Source of the DNA: Kribbella italica
GTDB lineage: Bacteria; Actinomycetota; Actinomycetes; Propionibacteriales; Kribbellaceae
Direction of reading: 5' to 3'
Length of the DNA stretch: 64,000 nucleotides
NCBI RefSeq assembly: GCF_014205135.1
Contig: NZ_JACHMY010000001.1
Span: forward strand, 1,178,001 to 1,242,000
A program made the translations under genes and the position numbers. Of the stretch, positions 20,421 to 28,417 are shown piece after piece. Within the stretch, counting starts at the first letter, position 1; every line of letters begins with the position of its first letter. The notes beneath the pieces are model-generated. The model worked only from the letters and a program-made list of their open reading frames with translations. It was not told the DNA's origin and did not search any database.

Positions 20421-22130
20421 TTATTCGTGCAGATAGCCGGAAAGGTCGCGGGTCATTCCCGCGATCCGGTGCAGTGGTGTTCCTTCCGCGCCTTCCGGGG
20501 GAGTCATCGTCGGTCCGGGCAACCCCTCGCCCTGGCAGGTGGTGTCCTTGGCCGGCGCGCGGCCGGAGCTGAGGAACGCGTCGACCAGCTGGTCGGCGCA
20601 CTTGTTCACGCCGCCGTAGATGCCGTGGTCGCCTTCGCGGGCGATCGTGATCAGCCGCGAACCGGCGTACCGGCGATGGGCGGACTGGGCCAGCGACAGG
20701 TTGGTCGCGGGGTCGTGCACCGACTGGACCATCAGCGTCGTCGGCAGCCCGGCGCCGGTGGGGGTCGGCAGCGTGCGCCGCGGGCGATCCCAGGACAGAC
20801 AGGGGTTCTCGTTCATGCCCCAGCCGAGCAGCGGGTAGTGCGGGCCGAGCCGGGCGGACAGGATGTCGCCGTACTCGCGGCCCTGTGGCCACTCGCTGTC
20901 GTTGCAGGTGACGGCGGTGAAGGTCGCCTGCTGGGCGTCGTCCGCGAACGGCCGGCCGAACGGGCTGAGGCCGATGGCCGGCTTCGTCGCGCGCCGGACG
21001 AGCTGGCGCTGGCGCTCGACCGACAGGGCGTCGACCTTGCGTTGCGCGGCCCGTGGACCGCCGGCGGTCTGGGCCTTGGACAGGTCGCGGAGAAAGGCGA
21101 GATCGGTGGCGAGGCTGAAGAAGTCCGCTTTTGTATACATATCGCCGACGACGAGGTTGTCGAGGGTGTTCTGGTCGTAGGTGATCTTGACCGAACCGTC
21201 GAGGTATTCCTCGACCGCCGGTTGTTTCTTCAGCTCCGCGCGCAGCTTGTCGTAGGTACGGATCACCAGTCGCGGAGTGTTACCGAGTTTCAGCTCGCGG
21301 TCGTACCTGGCCGCCCAGGGCGCGAAGTCCTCGCGGAAGCGGCGCTCGAAGGCCTGCGGCTGGGCCTCGAAGGTGTTGATCCACGGGCGGGTGAAGTCGG
21401 TGTTCGAGTCGAGCACGAAGCGGCCGACGTGCTCGGGGAAGAAGGTCTGGTAGTACGCGCCGAGCCAGGTGCCGGCCGAGTAGCCGACGTAGTCGATCGT
21501 GGCGTAGCCGAGCAGGTGCCGGATCAGGTCCATGTCCTGCACGGTCTGCGCGGTGTCGACGTACGGGAGCAGGCCGCGGGACTGCTGGTCGCAGTACGGG
21601 CGGGTGAGCTCGGTGGCCTCGGCGATCAGGTCCAGGTTCGCGGGGTCGCGGTCGCGGGCGTCCATCGTGTAGCCGGGCGCGCCCTGGCAGCTGACGTTGG
21701 AGCTGTCGCCGGTGCCACGCGGGTCGAAGCCGACGGCCAGGTGGTCCTTCGCGAGCGCGGCCCGGCCGGCCAGGAACGGCGCCATGCCGAGGCCGGCGCC
21801 GCCCGGTCCGCCCGGGTTGCCGAAGACGACGCGGCTGGGCTTGCCCTTGACCGGTGCGACCTTGCTGACCGCGATCTGGATGTCATCCGCCTTGTTGCCC
21901 TGGTGCCACCAGTCGCGGGGCGCGGTGATCTTCGCGCAGCTGACGCGGAGCGCGGGATCGCCGCAGGTCTTCCAGACAGGCTTCTGGTCAAGGTAGCGGT
22001 TGGCGACGTAGCCGGGTCTCTTCACCACCGGCGCCGGCTCGATGGCGGCGGTCGCGCCGGAGCCAGGGACGACGAGCAGGGCGGGAACACTGATACCGAG
22101 GCCGAGCGTGGCCAGGGTACGGAACTTCAT
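20421..22130 (-). CDS. Secreted alpha/beta hydrolase, tripeptidyl-aminopeptidase (TAP) type
   Basis: An exported serine hydrolase of 569 residues. It has a signal peptide ending near VPGSGATAA, the oxyanion region GNPGGPGGAG, the nucleophile elbow GYSAG (serine at about 218), and a late REGDHGIYGG with the likely catalytic histidine. The C-terminal segment resembles the TAP-like domain of actinomycete secreted tripeptidyl aminopeptidases (SlpD/Tap family). The ATG at 22130 has a GGAGG ribosome site 5 bases upstream. It may supply peptides to importers such as the one at 8364-13791 (inference). Confidence 0.9.
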   Translation of the reverse strand: MKFRTLATLGLGISVPALLVVPGSGATAAIEPAPVVKRPGYVANRYLDQKPVWKTCGDPALRVSCAKITAPRDWWHQGNKADDIQIAVSKVAPVKGKPSRVVFGNPGGPGGAGLGMAPFLAGRAALAKDHLAVGFDPRGTGDSSNVSCQGAPGYTMDARDRDPANLDLIAEATELTRPYCDQQSRGLLPYVDTAQTVQDMDLIRHLLGYATIDYVGYSAGTWLGAYYQTFFPEHVGRFVLDSNTDFTRPWINTFEAQPQAFERRFREDFAPWAARYDRELKLGNTPRLVIRTYDKLRAELKKQPAVEEYLDGSVKITYDQNTLDNLVVGDMYTKADFFSLATDLAFLRDLSKAQTAGGPRAAQRKVDALSVERQRQLVRRATKPAIGLSPFGRPFADDAQQATFTAVTCNDSEWPQGREYGDILSARLGPHYPLLGWGMNENPCLSWDRPRRTLPTPTGAGLPTTLMVQSVHDPATNLSLAQSAHRRYAGSRLITIAREGDHGIYGGVNKCADQLVDAFLSSGRAPAKDTTCQGEGLPGPTMTPPEGAEGTPLHRIAGMTRDLSGYLHE

Positions 22131-22142
22131 ACATCCTCCATG

Positions 22143-22170
22143 CGTGACGGGACCGTCGCAATCTGTCACG
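22143..22170. promoter_or_regulatory. Inverted repeat upstream of the TAP-type hydrolase gene
   Basis: CGTGAC (22143-22148) and GTCACG (22165-22170) form an inverted repeat with a 16-base spacer, centred about 27 bases before the hydrolase start. Half-sites two helical turns apart suggest an operator, but the arms are short. Confidence 0.3.
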
Positions 22171-22223
22171 TCAACGGTCCGCGGTCGAACACCACCCCCG
22201 GCCCGTCGACGGCCGGCCGTCTG

Positions 22224-22850
22224 CTACGTGCAGAGCTGCGGCCTGAGGACGTCGTAGGCCCAGTCGGCGAACTGCTCGCTCGTCCAGCCGCGGGTGGTGA
22301 CGAGGAGGAGGTAGAGCTCGGTGCTGAGTACGGCGTACAGGATGTCGGCGGCGTGCCCGGTGGTGACGCTCTTCTGGGCGCCGGGCTTGGTGAGCAGGCT
22401 TCGCGCTGTCTCGTTCTGGACGATGAGGCGGGGGTCTGCGTTCGGCCAGAGATCGGCGACGGCGGCGTCCGAAGCGGCTGCCGCTTCGAGCATCTTCATG
22501 ATCGGGGCGACCCTGCTGAGCACCTCCGTGGTGCCGACGACGTGGGCTCGGAGGTGCTGGTCGGCCGTCGTGCTCGCTTGCGCCTCTCGGAACCACGGCC
22601 GGTCCATCGTCGCGACCGGTTCGTCGTCGCCGGCGATCGAGCGGTCGACCACCTGCTTCAGCACGGTCTGCTTGTTGCCGAAGCCGTAGTAGATGGTCTG
22701 GACGGCGACGCCGGCGGCCTGAGCGATGTCCTGCAGGGCGGTCGCGCCGTACCCGTCCCGGACGAACAGTTCGGCGGCCGCGTCCAGCACCTTGGCGCGG
22801 GTGATCCGCGACTTCTCGGTTCTGCCGTCGACCTTCTTGACCTGGCTCAT
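22224..22850 (-). CDS. TetR family transcriptional regulator
   Basis: A 208-residue repressor-type protein. The N-terminal TetR helix-turn-helix is clear (RAKVLDAAAELFVRDGYGATALQDIAQAAGVAVQTIYYGFGNKQ, residues 17-60), followed by a ligand-binding helical domain. It is divergent from a small monooxygenase-like gene at 22906. The 55-base gap between them holds a strong nested palindrome, so autoregulation and control of the neighbour are very likely. Confidence 0.94.
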   Translation of the reverse strand: MSQVKKVDGRTEKSRITRAKVLDAAAELFVRDGYGATALQDIAQAAGVAVQTIYYGFGNKQTVLKQVVDRSIAGDDEPVATMDRPWFREAQASTTADQHLRAHVVGTTEVLSRVAPIMKMLEAAAASDAAVADLWPNADPRLIVQNETARSLLTKPGAQKSVTTGHAADILYAVLSTELYLLLVTTRGWTSEQFADWAYDVLRPQLCT

Positions 22851-22852
22851 GT

Positions 22853-22895
22853 TTGTAGTCTATCTCTAGAGTTAATTACTAGAGTTCAACTACAA
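22853..22895. promoter_or_regulatory. Nested TetR-type operator, 43 bp
   Basis: Two inverted repeats share one centre at 22874. The outer arms are TTGTAGT (22853-22859) and ACTACAA (22889-22895); the inner arms are CTCTAG (22864-22869) and CTAGAG (22879-22884). CTAGAGTT also recurs as a direct repeat (22866-22873, 22879-22886). The element fills the gap between the TetR gene start (22850) and the ribosome site AAGGAG (22894-22899) of the next gene. Confidence 0.8.
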
Positions 22896-22905
22896 GGAGT
22901 TTGCG

Positions 22906-23196
22906 ATGAGTGTTCTGCGACTGACTCGGCTGACCGTGGACGCCGCCCGGGCGGACGAGATGCTGGTCCGCCGGGCCGCCCTGATCGAGGCGGTCCGGCG
23001 GACGACCGACGGACTGACCGACACCAAACTGGCCCGCGTCGACGAGGAAACCTGGCTGGACGTGTGGCGCTGGGACTCCGGCGAGACCCTCGACCGGGTC
23101 GCGGCCACGGCCCCCGCCCTCCCTGAGGCCCAGGCCGCGTTCGCCGTCGTACGGGACGCGCAGGTCGAGCGCTACGACCTGGTGGACGAGCGGTAG
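22906..23196 (+). CDS. Small dimeric alpha/beta-barrel (monooxygenase-like) protein
   Basis: This 96-residue cytoplasmic protein starts MSVLRLTRLTVDAARADEMLVRR and ends AQAAFAVVRDAQVERYDLVDER. Its length and alternating strand/helix layout fit the dimeric alpha/beta-barrel (antibiotic-biosynthesis-monooxygenase-like) fold, though no catalytic residue stands out. It has a strong AAGGAG ribosome site and lies under the nested TetR operator, so the adjacent TetR protein probably controls it. Confidence 0.7.
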   Translation: MSVLRLTRLTVDAARADEMLVRRAALIEAVRRTTDGLTDTKLARVDEETWLDVWRWDSGETLDRVAATAPALPEAQAAFAVVRDAQVERYDLVDER

Positions 23197-23216
23197 GGCT
23201 GGTTGAGTTGTTCGGC

Positions 23217-24191
23217 ATGGTGGACAACTCGGCTGATCTGGTGGAGCGGGCGCGGCTTGTGGTCGAGGCGCTGGAACGGGACGACGTCGAGGGCGTTGCC
23301 GCGGCTCGGTCGTCGCGGCTTGCGGGCTGGGAGCCGGGGCCGTGGATGCGGGACGTCTGGGCCGCGCGTCTGCAGGCGGCGGCCGGGTCCGGTCGCCGCC
23401 TGGTCGCGGGGTGGAAGGTGCACGACGAGATGGCTCGCTTTCGGCTCGAAGGTGACGGTGGCGAGGCCTTCGTGACCGTGCTGCTGGACGCGGAGGGGCT
23501 CGTCGGGCTGGATGTCGCCGCGGAGCTCCGGGACTGGAGGTTCGGGATCTGCATCGGGTGTTCCGGCGAGCAGCAGGACGAGCTTCGGGCGTTCTGGGAG
23601 CGGCTGGTCGAGGCGCCGCTCAGCTTCGGTGACGGGTTCGGTGCTGCGCCGCGGTGGCCTGATCCGGCGTACCCGCAGCAGTTGCATCTCGACGTTGCCG
23701 TTCCCGACCTGGAGGCTGCTGAGGCCGACGTACTGGCTGCCGGCGCGACGAAGCTGCGGGACTCAGGGGACTTCCGGGTGTACGCGGATCCGGCGGGACA
23801 TCCGTTCTGTCTCTATCCCGGTGAGGCCCGGGAGTTGGCGCGGGTGGTGATCGACTGCCCGGATCCCTTGGTGCTGGCGGATTTCTGGTCCGGCCTGCTG
23901 GGGATGCCGGAGCGGGTCGAGGAGACGGCGGACCGGATCGTGATCGCCCGGCCGGACCGGCGGCCGCCGATGATCGCGCTGCAGCGAGTGGAGGACTACC
24001 AGCCGCCACGGTGGCCGGATCCGGAGTTTCCGGCGCAGCTGCATCTTGACGTCTTCTTCGACGACCGGGAGGAGCGGGAGCGGCTCGCTCTGCGGCTGGG
24101 AGCGGTGAAGGTGCCGCCGCAGGGTGGGAGCTGTCCCGTGTACGCCGATCCGGCGGGGCATCCGTTCTGTCTGTGTATGACGGGGGAGTAG
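23217..24191 (+). CDS. VOC (glyoxalase-fold) protein with duplicated domain
   Basis: This 324-residue protein has an N-terminal helical region of about 100 residues. Two VOC-type units follow, each carrying RWPDPxxPxQLHLDV and VYADPAGHPFCL blocks (about residues 143-200 and 262-320). The paired units indicate an internal duplication that would form one bilobal metal-binding fold. The ATG at 23217 is chosen; a TTG at 23208 is an alternative. It follows the monooxygenase-like gene after 20 bases and may be co-expressed. Substrate unknown; such proteins include resistance and dioxygenase enzymes. Confidence 0.8.
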   Translation: MVDNSADLVERARLVVEALERDDVEGVAAARSSRLAGWEPGPWMRDVWAARLQAAAGSGRRLVAGWKVHDEMARFRLEGDGGEAFVTVLLDAEGLVGLDVAAELRDWRFGICIGCSGEQQDELRAFWERLVEAPLSFGDGFGAAPRWPDPAYPQQLHLDVAVPDLEAAEADVLAAGATKLRDSGDFRVYADPAGHPFCLYPGEARELARVVIDCPDPLVLADFWSGLLGMPERVEETADRIVIARPDRRPPMIALQRVEDYQPPRWPDPEFPAQLHLDVFFDDREERERLALRLGAVKVPPQGGSCPVYADPAGHPFCLCMTGE

Positions 24192-24210
24192 TTCTGTCGG
24201 CGGTCGGATC

Positions 24211-24216
24211 TAGGGT
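24211..24216 (+). promoter_or_regulatory. -10 element for a leaderless DinB transcript
   Basis: TAGGGT ends 6 bases before the ATG at 24223, and no ribosome-binding site precedes that ATG. The spacing places the transcription start at or next to the A of the start codon. Confidence 0.5.
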
Positions 24217-24222
24217 CGGACA

Positions 24223-24810
24223 ATGGGAACTGGCGAACAACTGATCGGGCAGTTGGAGTTCTACTGGGACGTGCATCTGCGGCCTCGGCTCGAGGGGTTG
24301 AGCGACGAGGAGTACCTGTGGGAGCCGGCACAGCCGAGTTGGTCGGTACGGCGGGACGGCGCCGGGCGGGTGGTGTTCGACATCGAGGACCCGGCGCCGG
24401 AGCCGCCGCCGGTGACGACGATCGCCTGGCGGCTGGTGCACATCGCGGTCGGGTGCTTCGCGATCCGGGCGAACACGTTCTTCAACGACGGGACGACCCC
24501 GGCGGACGCGGGCATGTTCGACCCTCGGCAGATGCCGGCGGAGCTTCCGCTGACCGCTGCCGAGGGCTTGGCGTTTCTGGATCACTGGTACGCGCGGTGG
24601 CACGACGGCATCCGCTCGCTGGACGAGGAAGGGCTCGCCCGGCCGCTGGGTCCCAAGGGCGGCCCGTACGCCGAGGACTCGATGCTCGCGCTGATCACGC
24701 ACCTCAACCGCGAGACCATCCACCACGGCGCCGAGATCTCGCTGCTCAGAGACCTGTACCGCGCCCGCGGCTCGAGGGCGGCCGGGATCAGTTCGCCGGG
24801 GCCACGCTGA
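24223..24810 (+). CDS. DinB/DUF664 family protein
   Basis: This 195-residue four-helix-bundle protein is of the DinB type. Metal-ligand histidines are suggested by WRLVHIAVG, LDHWYARWH and HLNRETIHHGAEISLLRDLY, the last being the classic C-terminal DinB block. The family includes mycothiol- or bacillithiol-dependent transferases (family knowledge); actinomycetes make mycothiol, so thiol transfer is possible. It overlaps the convergent oxidoreductase gene by 23 bases. Confidence 0.85.
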   Translation: MGTGEQLIGQLEFYWDVHLRPRLEGLSDEEYLWEPAQPSWSVRRDGAGRVVFDIEDPAPEPPPVTTIAWRLVHIAVGCFAIRANTFFNDGTTPADAGMFDPRQMPAELPLTAAEGLAFLDHWYARWHDGIRSLDEEGLARPLGPKGGPYAEDSMLALITHLNRETIHHGAEISLLRDLYRARGSRAAGISSPGPR

Positions 24811-25750
24811 GGACGATCTTGCCGGTGGCCTGGTTGGTCTCGCCGCGGCGGTGGGCCGCGGCGGCCTCGGCCAGTGGGAAGACCGAGTCGATCTCGACCC
24901 GGAGCTTGCCTTGGGCAACGAGGTCGGTGATCGCGGTGAGCGCGCGGCGGTCGGGCTCGACCAGCGTGAACTCGGCGCGGATCCCCCGCCGCCTGCCCTC
25001 CTGTGCGGTCGGCTCGTCGACCGGGAGGATGGACACGTACGAACCGTCGTCCTTCAGTACGTCGAGCGACCGCCGACCGGTGTCACCCGAGATCGGGTCG
25101 AAGACCAGGTCGACCGGCTGCGCCCGCAGTACGTCGGCGAAGTCGGCGGTGCGGTAGTCGATGACCTCGTCGGCCCCGAGCGATCGGACGAACTCGTGCT
25201 TGGCCGCGCTCGCCGTACCGATAACGTACGCGCCGAAGCTCTTCGCGATCTGCACCGCCAGGTGACCCACCCCGCCCGCGGCCGCATGCACCAGCACGCG
25301 CTGCCCCGAGCGCAGCCCGCCGGTCTCGACAAGGCCTTGCCAAGCGGTCAGTGCGGCGAGCGGCAGGCCGGCGGCCTGCTCGAAGCTCAGCGCCTCCGGC
25401 TTGCGGACGAACTGCCGCGACGGGGCAACGACGTACTCGGCGTACGCGCCCGGCAGCACCGGGAACTTCGGCATCCCCAGCACCTCGTCGCCCACCTGCA
25501 CCCAGGTCACGCCGACGCCGACCTCCTCGACGACGCCGGCCACGTCGAACCCCAGGATCACCGGATCGCTCCCGCGCCCGCCCTCCGCGCGGCCCTTCCA
25601 GTCCGTCGGGTTGATCGCCGCCGCATGCACCCGGACCAGGATCTCGGTCGCCCCGGGGCTCGGCCGCCGGACTTCCTCCAGGTGCAGGACCTCGGGCCCG
25701 CCGGCGCCTTTGGCGACCACGGCCCGCATCGTCTTCTCGTTCGCTGTCAT
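24788..25750 (-). CDS. NADP-dependent oxidoreductase, quinone-reductase type MDR
   Basis: This zinc-less medium-chain dehydrogenase/reductase has 320 residues. It has the N-terminal GroES-like fold (AAINPTDWKGR, GFDVAGVVEEVG) and the Rossmann segment VLVHAAAGGVGHLAVQIAKSFGAYVIGT. It lacks the zinc-ligand cysteines. The start at ATG 25750 (MTANEKTMRAVV) fits homologues. It is divergent from a GlxA-type regulator, which may control it. Confidence 0.92.
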   Translation of the reverse strand: MTANEKTMRAVVAKGAGGPEVLHLEEVRRPSPGATEILVRVHAAAINPTDWKGRAEGGRGSDPVILGFDVAGVVEEVGVGVTWVQVGDEVLGMPKFPVLPGAYAEYVVAPSRQFVRKPEALSFEQAAGLPLAALTAWQGLVETGGLRSGQRVLVHAAAGGVGHLAVQIAKSFGAYVIGTASAAKHEFVRSLGADEVIDYRTADFADVLRAQPVDLVFDPISGDTGRRSLDVLKDDGSYVSILPVDEPTAQEGRRRGIRAEFTLVEPDRRALTAITDLVAQGKLRVEIDSVFPLAEAAAAHRRGETNQATGKIVLSVAPAN

Positions 25751-25820
25751 GCCCCGAGTCTTTCGCGGCGCCGCCCCCGTGCCCACTGGCCTGATGGACA
25801 TCATGTGAAACTATCGGGCC

Positions 25821-26816
25821 ATGTCTGTTCGCCCGGCCCGCCCGCACCGCGTCGCCGTACTCGCGCTGCCCGGCGTCGTCCCCTTCGAGCTCGCCATCCC
25901 GGCGCGGATCTTCGGCGGCGCCTTCGCCGCTGACGATCCGCTGTACGACGTGCTCACCTGCACGCTCGACGGCGCTCCCGTGGAGACCGTCGACGGCTAC
26001 TCGATCACCGTCCAGTACGACGCCTCGGTGCTCGCCACCGCCGACTCCGTCGTGATCCCGCCCTCGCATCAGCTCCAGAAGATCCTCGACTCCGCGGGTC
26101 AGCTCGATCCTGCTGTACTGCGTGCGCTCGAGCAGATCCGCCCAGGGACGCGACTGCTGGCGATCTGCACGGGCGCGTTCGTGCTGGCCGCGGCCGGTCT
26201 GCTCGATGGCCGGCCGGCTGCGACGCACTGGGCCGGGGCCGAGCAACTCCAGCAGCTGTTCCCCGCTGTCGCGGTCGATCCGATAGTGCTCTACATCGAC
26301 GACGGCGACGTGCTGACCTCCGCCGGCGCGGCCGCGGGGATCGACTTGTGTCTCCACGTCGTACGCCGTGACCACGGGAGCGCCGTCGCCAGTTCGGTGG
26401 CCCGCGCTTGCGTCGTACCGCCTCGACGGGACGGCGGCCAGGCGCAGTACGTCCGCCGCCCGATCCCGCCCGCACGAGACGGCGGTACGGCGGGCACCCG
26501 CGCGTGGGCGGTCGAGCAGCTCGGCCGGCCGCTCAGCCTCGTCGAGCTTGCCGAGCACGCGCGGATGAGTGTCCGGACCTTCACCCGGCGATTTCGCGCC
26601 GAGACCGGGGTGAGCCCCGGGAGCTGGCTGGCGATGCAGCGGCTCGACTATGCCCGCCAGTTGCTGGAGGACACGGAGCTGACCGTCGACCAGATCGCCG
26701 ACCGCGCCGGGCTGGGCACGGGGACGAACCTGCGCCAGCAGCTGCGCGAAACCGCTGGGGTGTCGCCTACGACCTATCGGCGGATGTTCCGCAGCGAAGA
26801 GCTGGCGGAGGCGTAG
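25821..26816 (+). CDS. GlxA-family AraC-type transcriptional regulator
   Basis: This 331-residue protein has an N-terminal DJ-1/PfpI-like domain (about 10-190, with the LLAICTGAFVLAAAGLLDGR elbow containing the cysteine) and a C-terminal double helix-turn-helix of the AraC type (RPLSLVELAEHARMSVRTFTRRFRAETGVSP and DRAGLGTGTNLRQQLRETAGVSPTTYRR). It is divergent from the oxidoreductase gene across 70 bases; TGATG-GA-CATCA at 25792-25803 in that gap is a small palindrome that could be its site. The inducer is unknown. Confidence 0.92.
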   Translation: MSVRPARPHRVAVLALPGVVPFELAIPARIFGGAFAADDPLYDVLTCTLDGAPVETVDGYSITVQYDASVLATADSVVIPPSHQLQKILDSAGQLDPAVLRALEQIRPGTRLLAICTGAFVLAAAGLLDGRPAATHWAGAEQLQQLFPAVAVDPIVLYIDDGDVLTSAGAAAGIDLCLHVVRRDHGSAVASSVARACVVPPRRDGGQAQYVRRPIPPARDGGTAGTRAWAVEQLGRPLSLVELAEHARMSVRTFTRRFRAETGVSPGSWLAMQRLDYARQLLEDTELTVDQIADRAGLGTGTNLRQQLRETAGVSPTTYRRMFRSEELAEA

Positions 26817-27212
26817 TCACGGATTCTTCGTCAGTGGGATCCCTGTGTGGGTCCGGATGTGGTCAGGGATCGGCTCATGGCGGTCGCCGGTGGTGGGGAT
26901 ACCGGCGGGCTCGATCACGACGATCGACGCGCCGCCGTCGGAGAACGGGCGGTGCTCGACGCCGCGGGGCACGACGAAGACCGAGCCGGGGGAGAGCGTG
27001 ACGGTGCGCTCGTCCGGGTCGCGGAGGGCGATACCGAGCTCGCCGTCGAGCACCAGGAACAGCTCGTCGGTGGTCTCGTGCAGGTGCCAGATGTAGGAGC
27101 CGGCCACCTTCGTCACCCGGACGTCGTAGTCGTTCAGCCGGGCCGCGATCCGCGGGCTCCAGAGGTCGTCGAAGGTCTTCAGGACGGCGTGCAGGTCGAC
27201 TGGTTCGTTCAT
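26817..27212 (-). CDS. Single-domain cupin protein
   Basis: This 131-residue protein has one cupin barrel. Motif 1 resembles HLHETTDELFLVLDGELGI (His, His and Glu metal ligands) and motif 2 is PGSVFVVPRGVEHRPFSDG. It ends directly against the stop of the GlxA-type gene at 26816 and diverges from the second GlxA gene at 27265 across 52 bases. Probably a small metal enzyme or binding protein; substrate unknown. Confidence 0.85.
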   Translation of the reverse strand: MNEPVDLHAVLKTFDDLWSPRIAARLNDYDVRVTKVAGSYIWHLHETTDELFLVLDGELGIALRDPDERTVTLSPGSVFVVPRGVEHRPFSDGGASIVVIEPAGIPTTGDRHEPIPDHIRTHTGIPLTKNP

Positions 27213-27264
27213 GGGTCCAGCCTCAGCGGTACGCCGGGTGTGGGGTGAGTGCTAGAAATGGCGT

Positions 27265-28359
27265 GTGCCGAAAGAATCCTCGCAACACCGCGATCGTCCG
27301 CCGGCCGACCGTCACGGAGGCGAGCGCGGCGGCGCGCCGGAGGACGCGGGCCGTCGAGCGTCCCGCCTGACGGCCTCCGCGCGGTCGCCCTCCGCGGACC
27401 CGGCGCCCCCTGTGCATCGGGTCGTGGTGATCGTCGACGCGGGGTCCAACCCGTTCGAGCTCGGGGTGGCGACCGAGTTGTTCGGACTGCGGCGACCTGA
27501 GCTCGGCGTGCCGTGGTACGAACTCGCGCTCTGTACGCCGTCGCCCGAGGTGCCGATGCATCTGGGGTTCTTCACGCTGAGCGGCGTCGGCGACCTGAGC
27601 GAGGTCGACACCGCCGACACGGTGATCGTCCCCAACCGGCCCGACCCTGAGGAGCCGGTCTCGCCCGCGGTTCTGGACGCCGTACGACGTGCTGCCGCGC
27701 GCGGCGCCCGGTTGGTCAGCTTCTGCACCGGCGCCTTCACGCTGGCGGCGGCCGGCGTACTGGACGGCCGGCGGGCGACCACGCACTGGCGCTGGGCGGC
27801 GTCGTTCGAGCGCAGGTTTCCTGCGGTGGGTCTCCAGCCCGACGTCCTCTTCGTTGCTGACGGCAACGTCTACACGGCGGCCGGGAGTGCCGCGGCCCTG
27901 GATCTCGGCCTGCACCTGATCCGCACCGACCACGGCGCCGAGATCGCGAACGCCGTCAGCCGGCGCCTCGTCTTCACAGCCCACCGCGACGGCGGCCAAC
28001 GCCAGTTCATCGACCAGCCCGTCCCTGCCGTCGCAGACACTTCCCTCGCACCGCTCCTCGCCTGGGCTCGCTCCCATCTCGCCGACCCGCTGACCATCAC
28101 CGACCTAGCCGACCGAGCAGCAGTCAGCCCCGCCACCCTCCACCGCCGCTTCCAGTCCGAACTCGGCACAACCCCACTGGCTTGGCTCACCACCGAACGA
28201 GTCGCCCTGGCCTGCCGCCTCCTCGAACGCGGTACCCCGGGACTCGACCGCATCGCCCGCCAGTCCGGCCTGGGTACCGCCACCAACCTCCGCCTCCAAC
28301 TCAAACGCACCACGGGTTTGACCCCGACGACGTACCGGCGTCGCTTCACGCTCGCCTGA
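27265..28359 (+). CDS. Second GlxA-family AraC-type transcriptional regulator
   Basis: This 364-residue protein has the same architecture as the one at 25821: DJ-1/PfpI-like domain (elbow RLVSFCTGAFTLAAAGVLDGR) then AraC-type helix-turn-helix pair (LTITDLADRAAVSPATLHRRFQSELGTTPLAWL, RQSGLGTATNLRLQLKRTTGLTPTTYRRRF). About 50 N-terminal residues are low-complexity and charged, so the true start may lie downstream near 27412. It probably regulates the divergent cupin gene (inference). Confidence 0.9.
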   Translation: MPKESSQHRDRPPADRHGGERGGAPEDAGRRASRLTASARSPSADPAPPVHRVVVIVDAGSNPFELGVATELFGLRRPELGVPWYELALCTPSPEVPMHLGFFTLSGVGDLSEVDTADTVIVPNRPDPEEPVSPAVLDAVRRAAARGARLVSFCTGAFTLAAAGVLDGRRATTHWRWAASFERRFPAVGLQPDVLFVADGNVYTAAGSAAALDLGLHLIRTDHGAEIANAVSRRLVFTAHRDGGQRQFIDQPVPAVADTSLAPLLAWARSHLADPLTITDLADRAAVSPATLHRRFQSELGTTPLAWLTTERVALACRLLERGTPGLDRIARQSGLGTATNLRLQLKRTTGLTPTTYRRRFTLA

Positions 28360-28417
28360 CAATCAGCCGCCCCGCCGGCGCTTCATAAACAGTTGGCGCC
28401 GCGGGTGCGGGCCGGGG

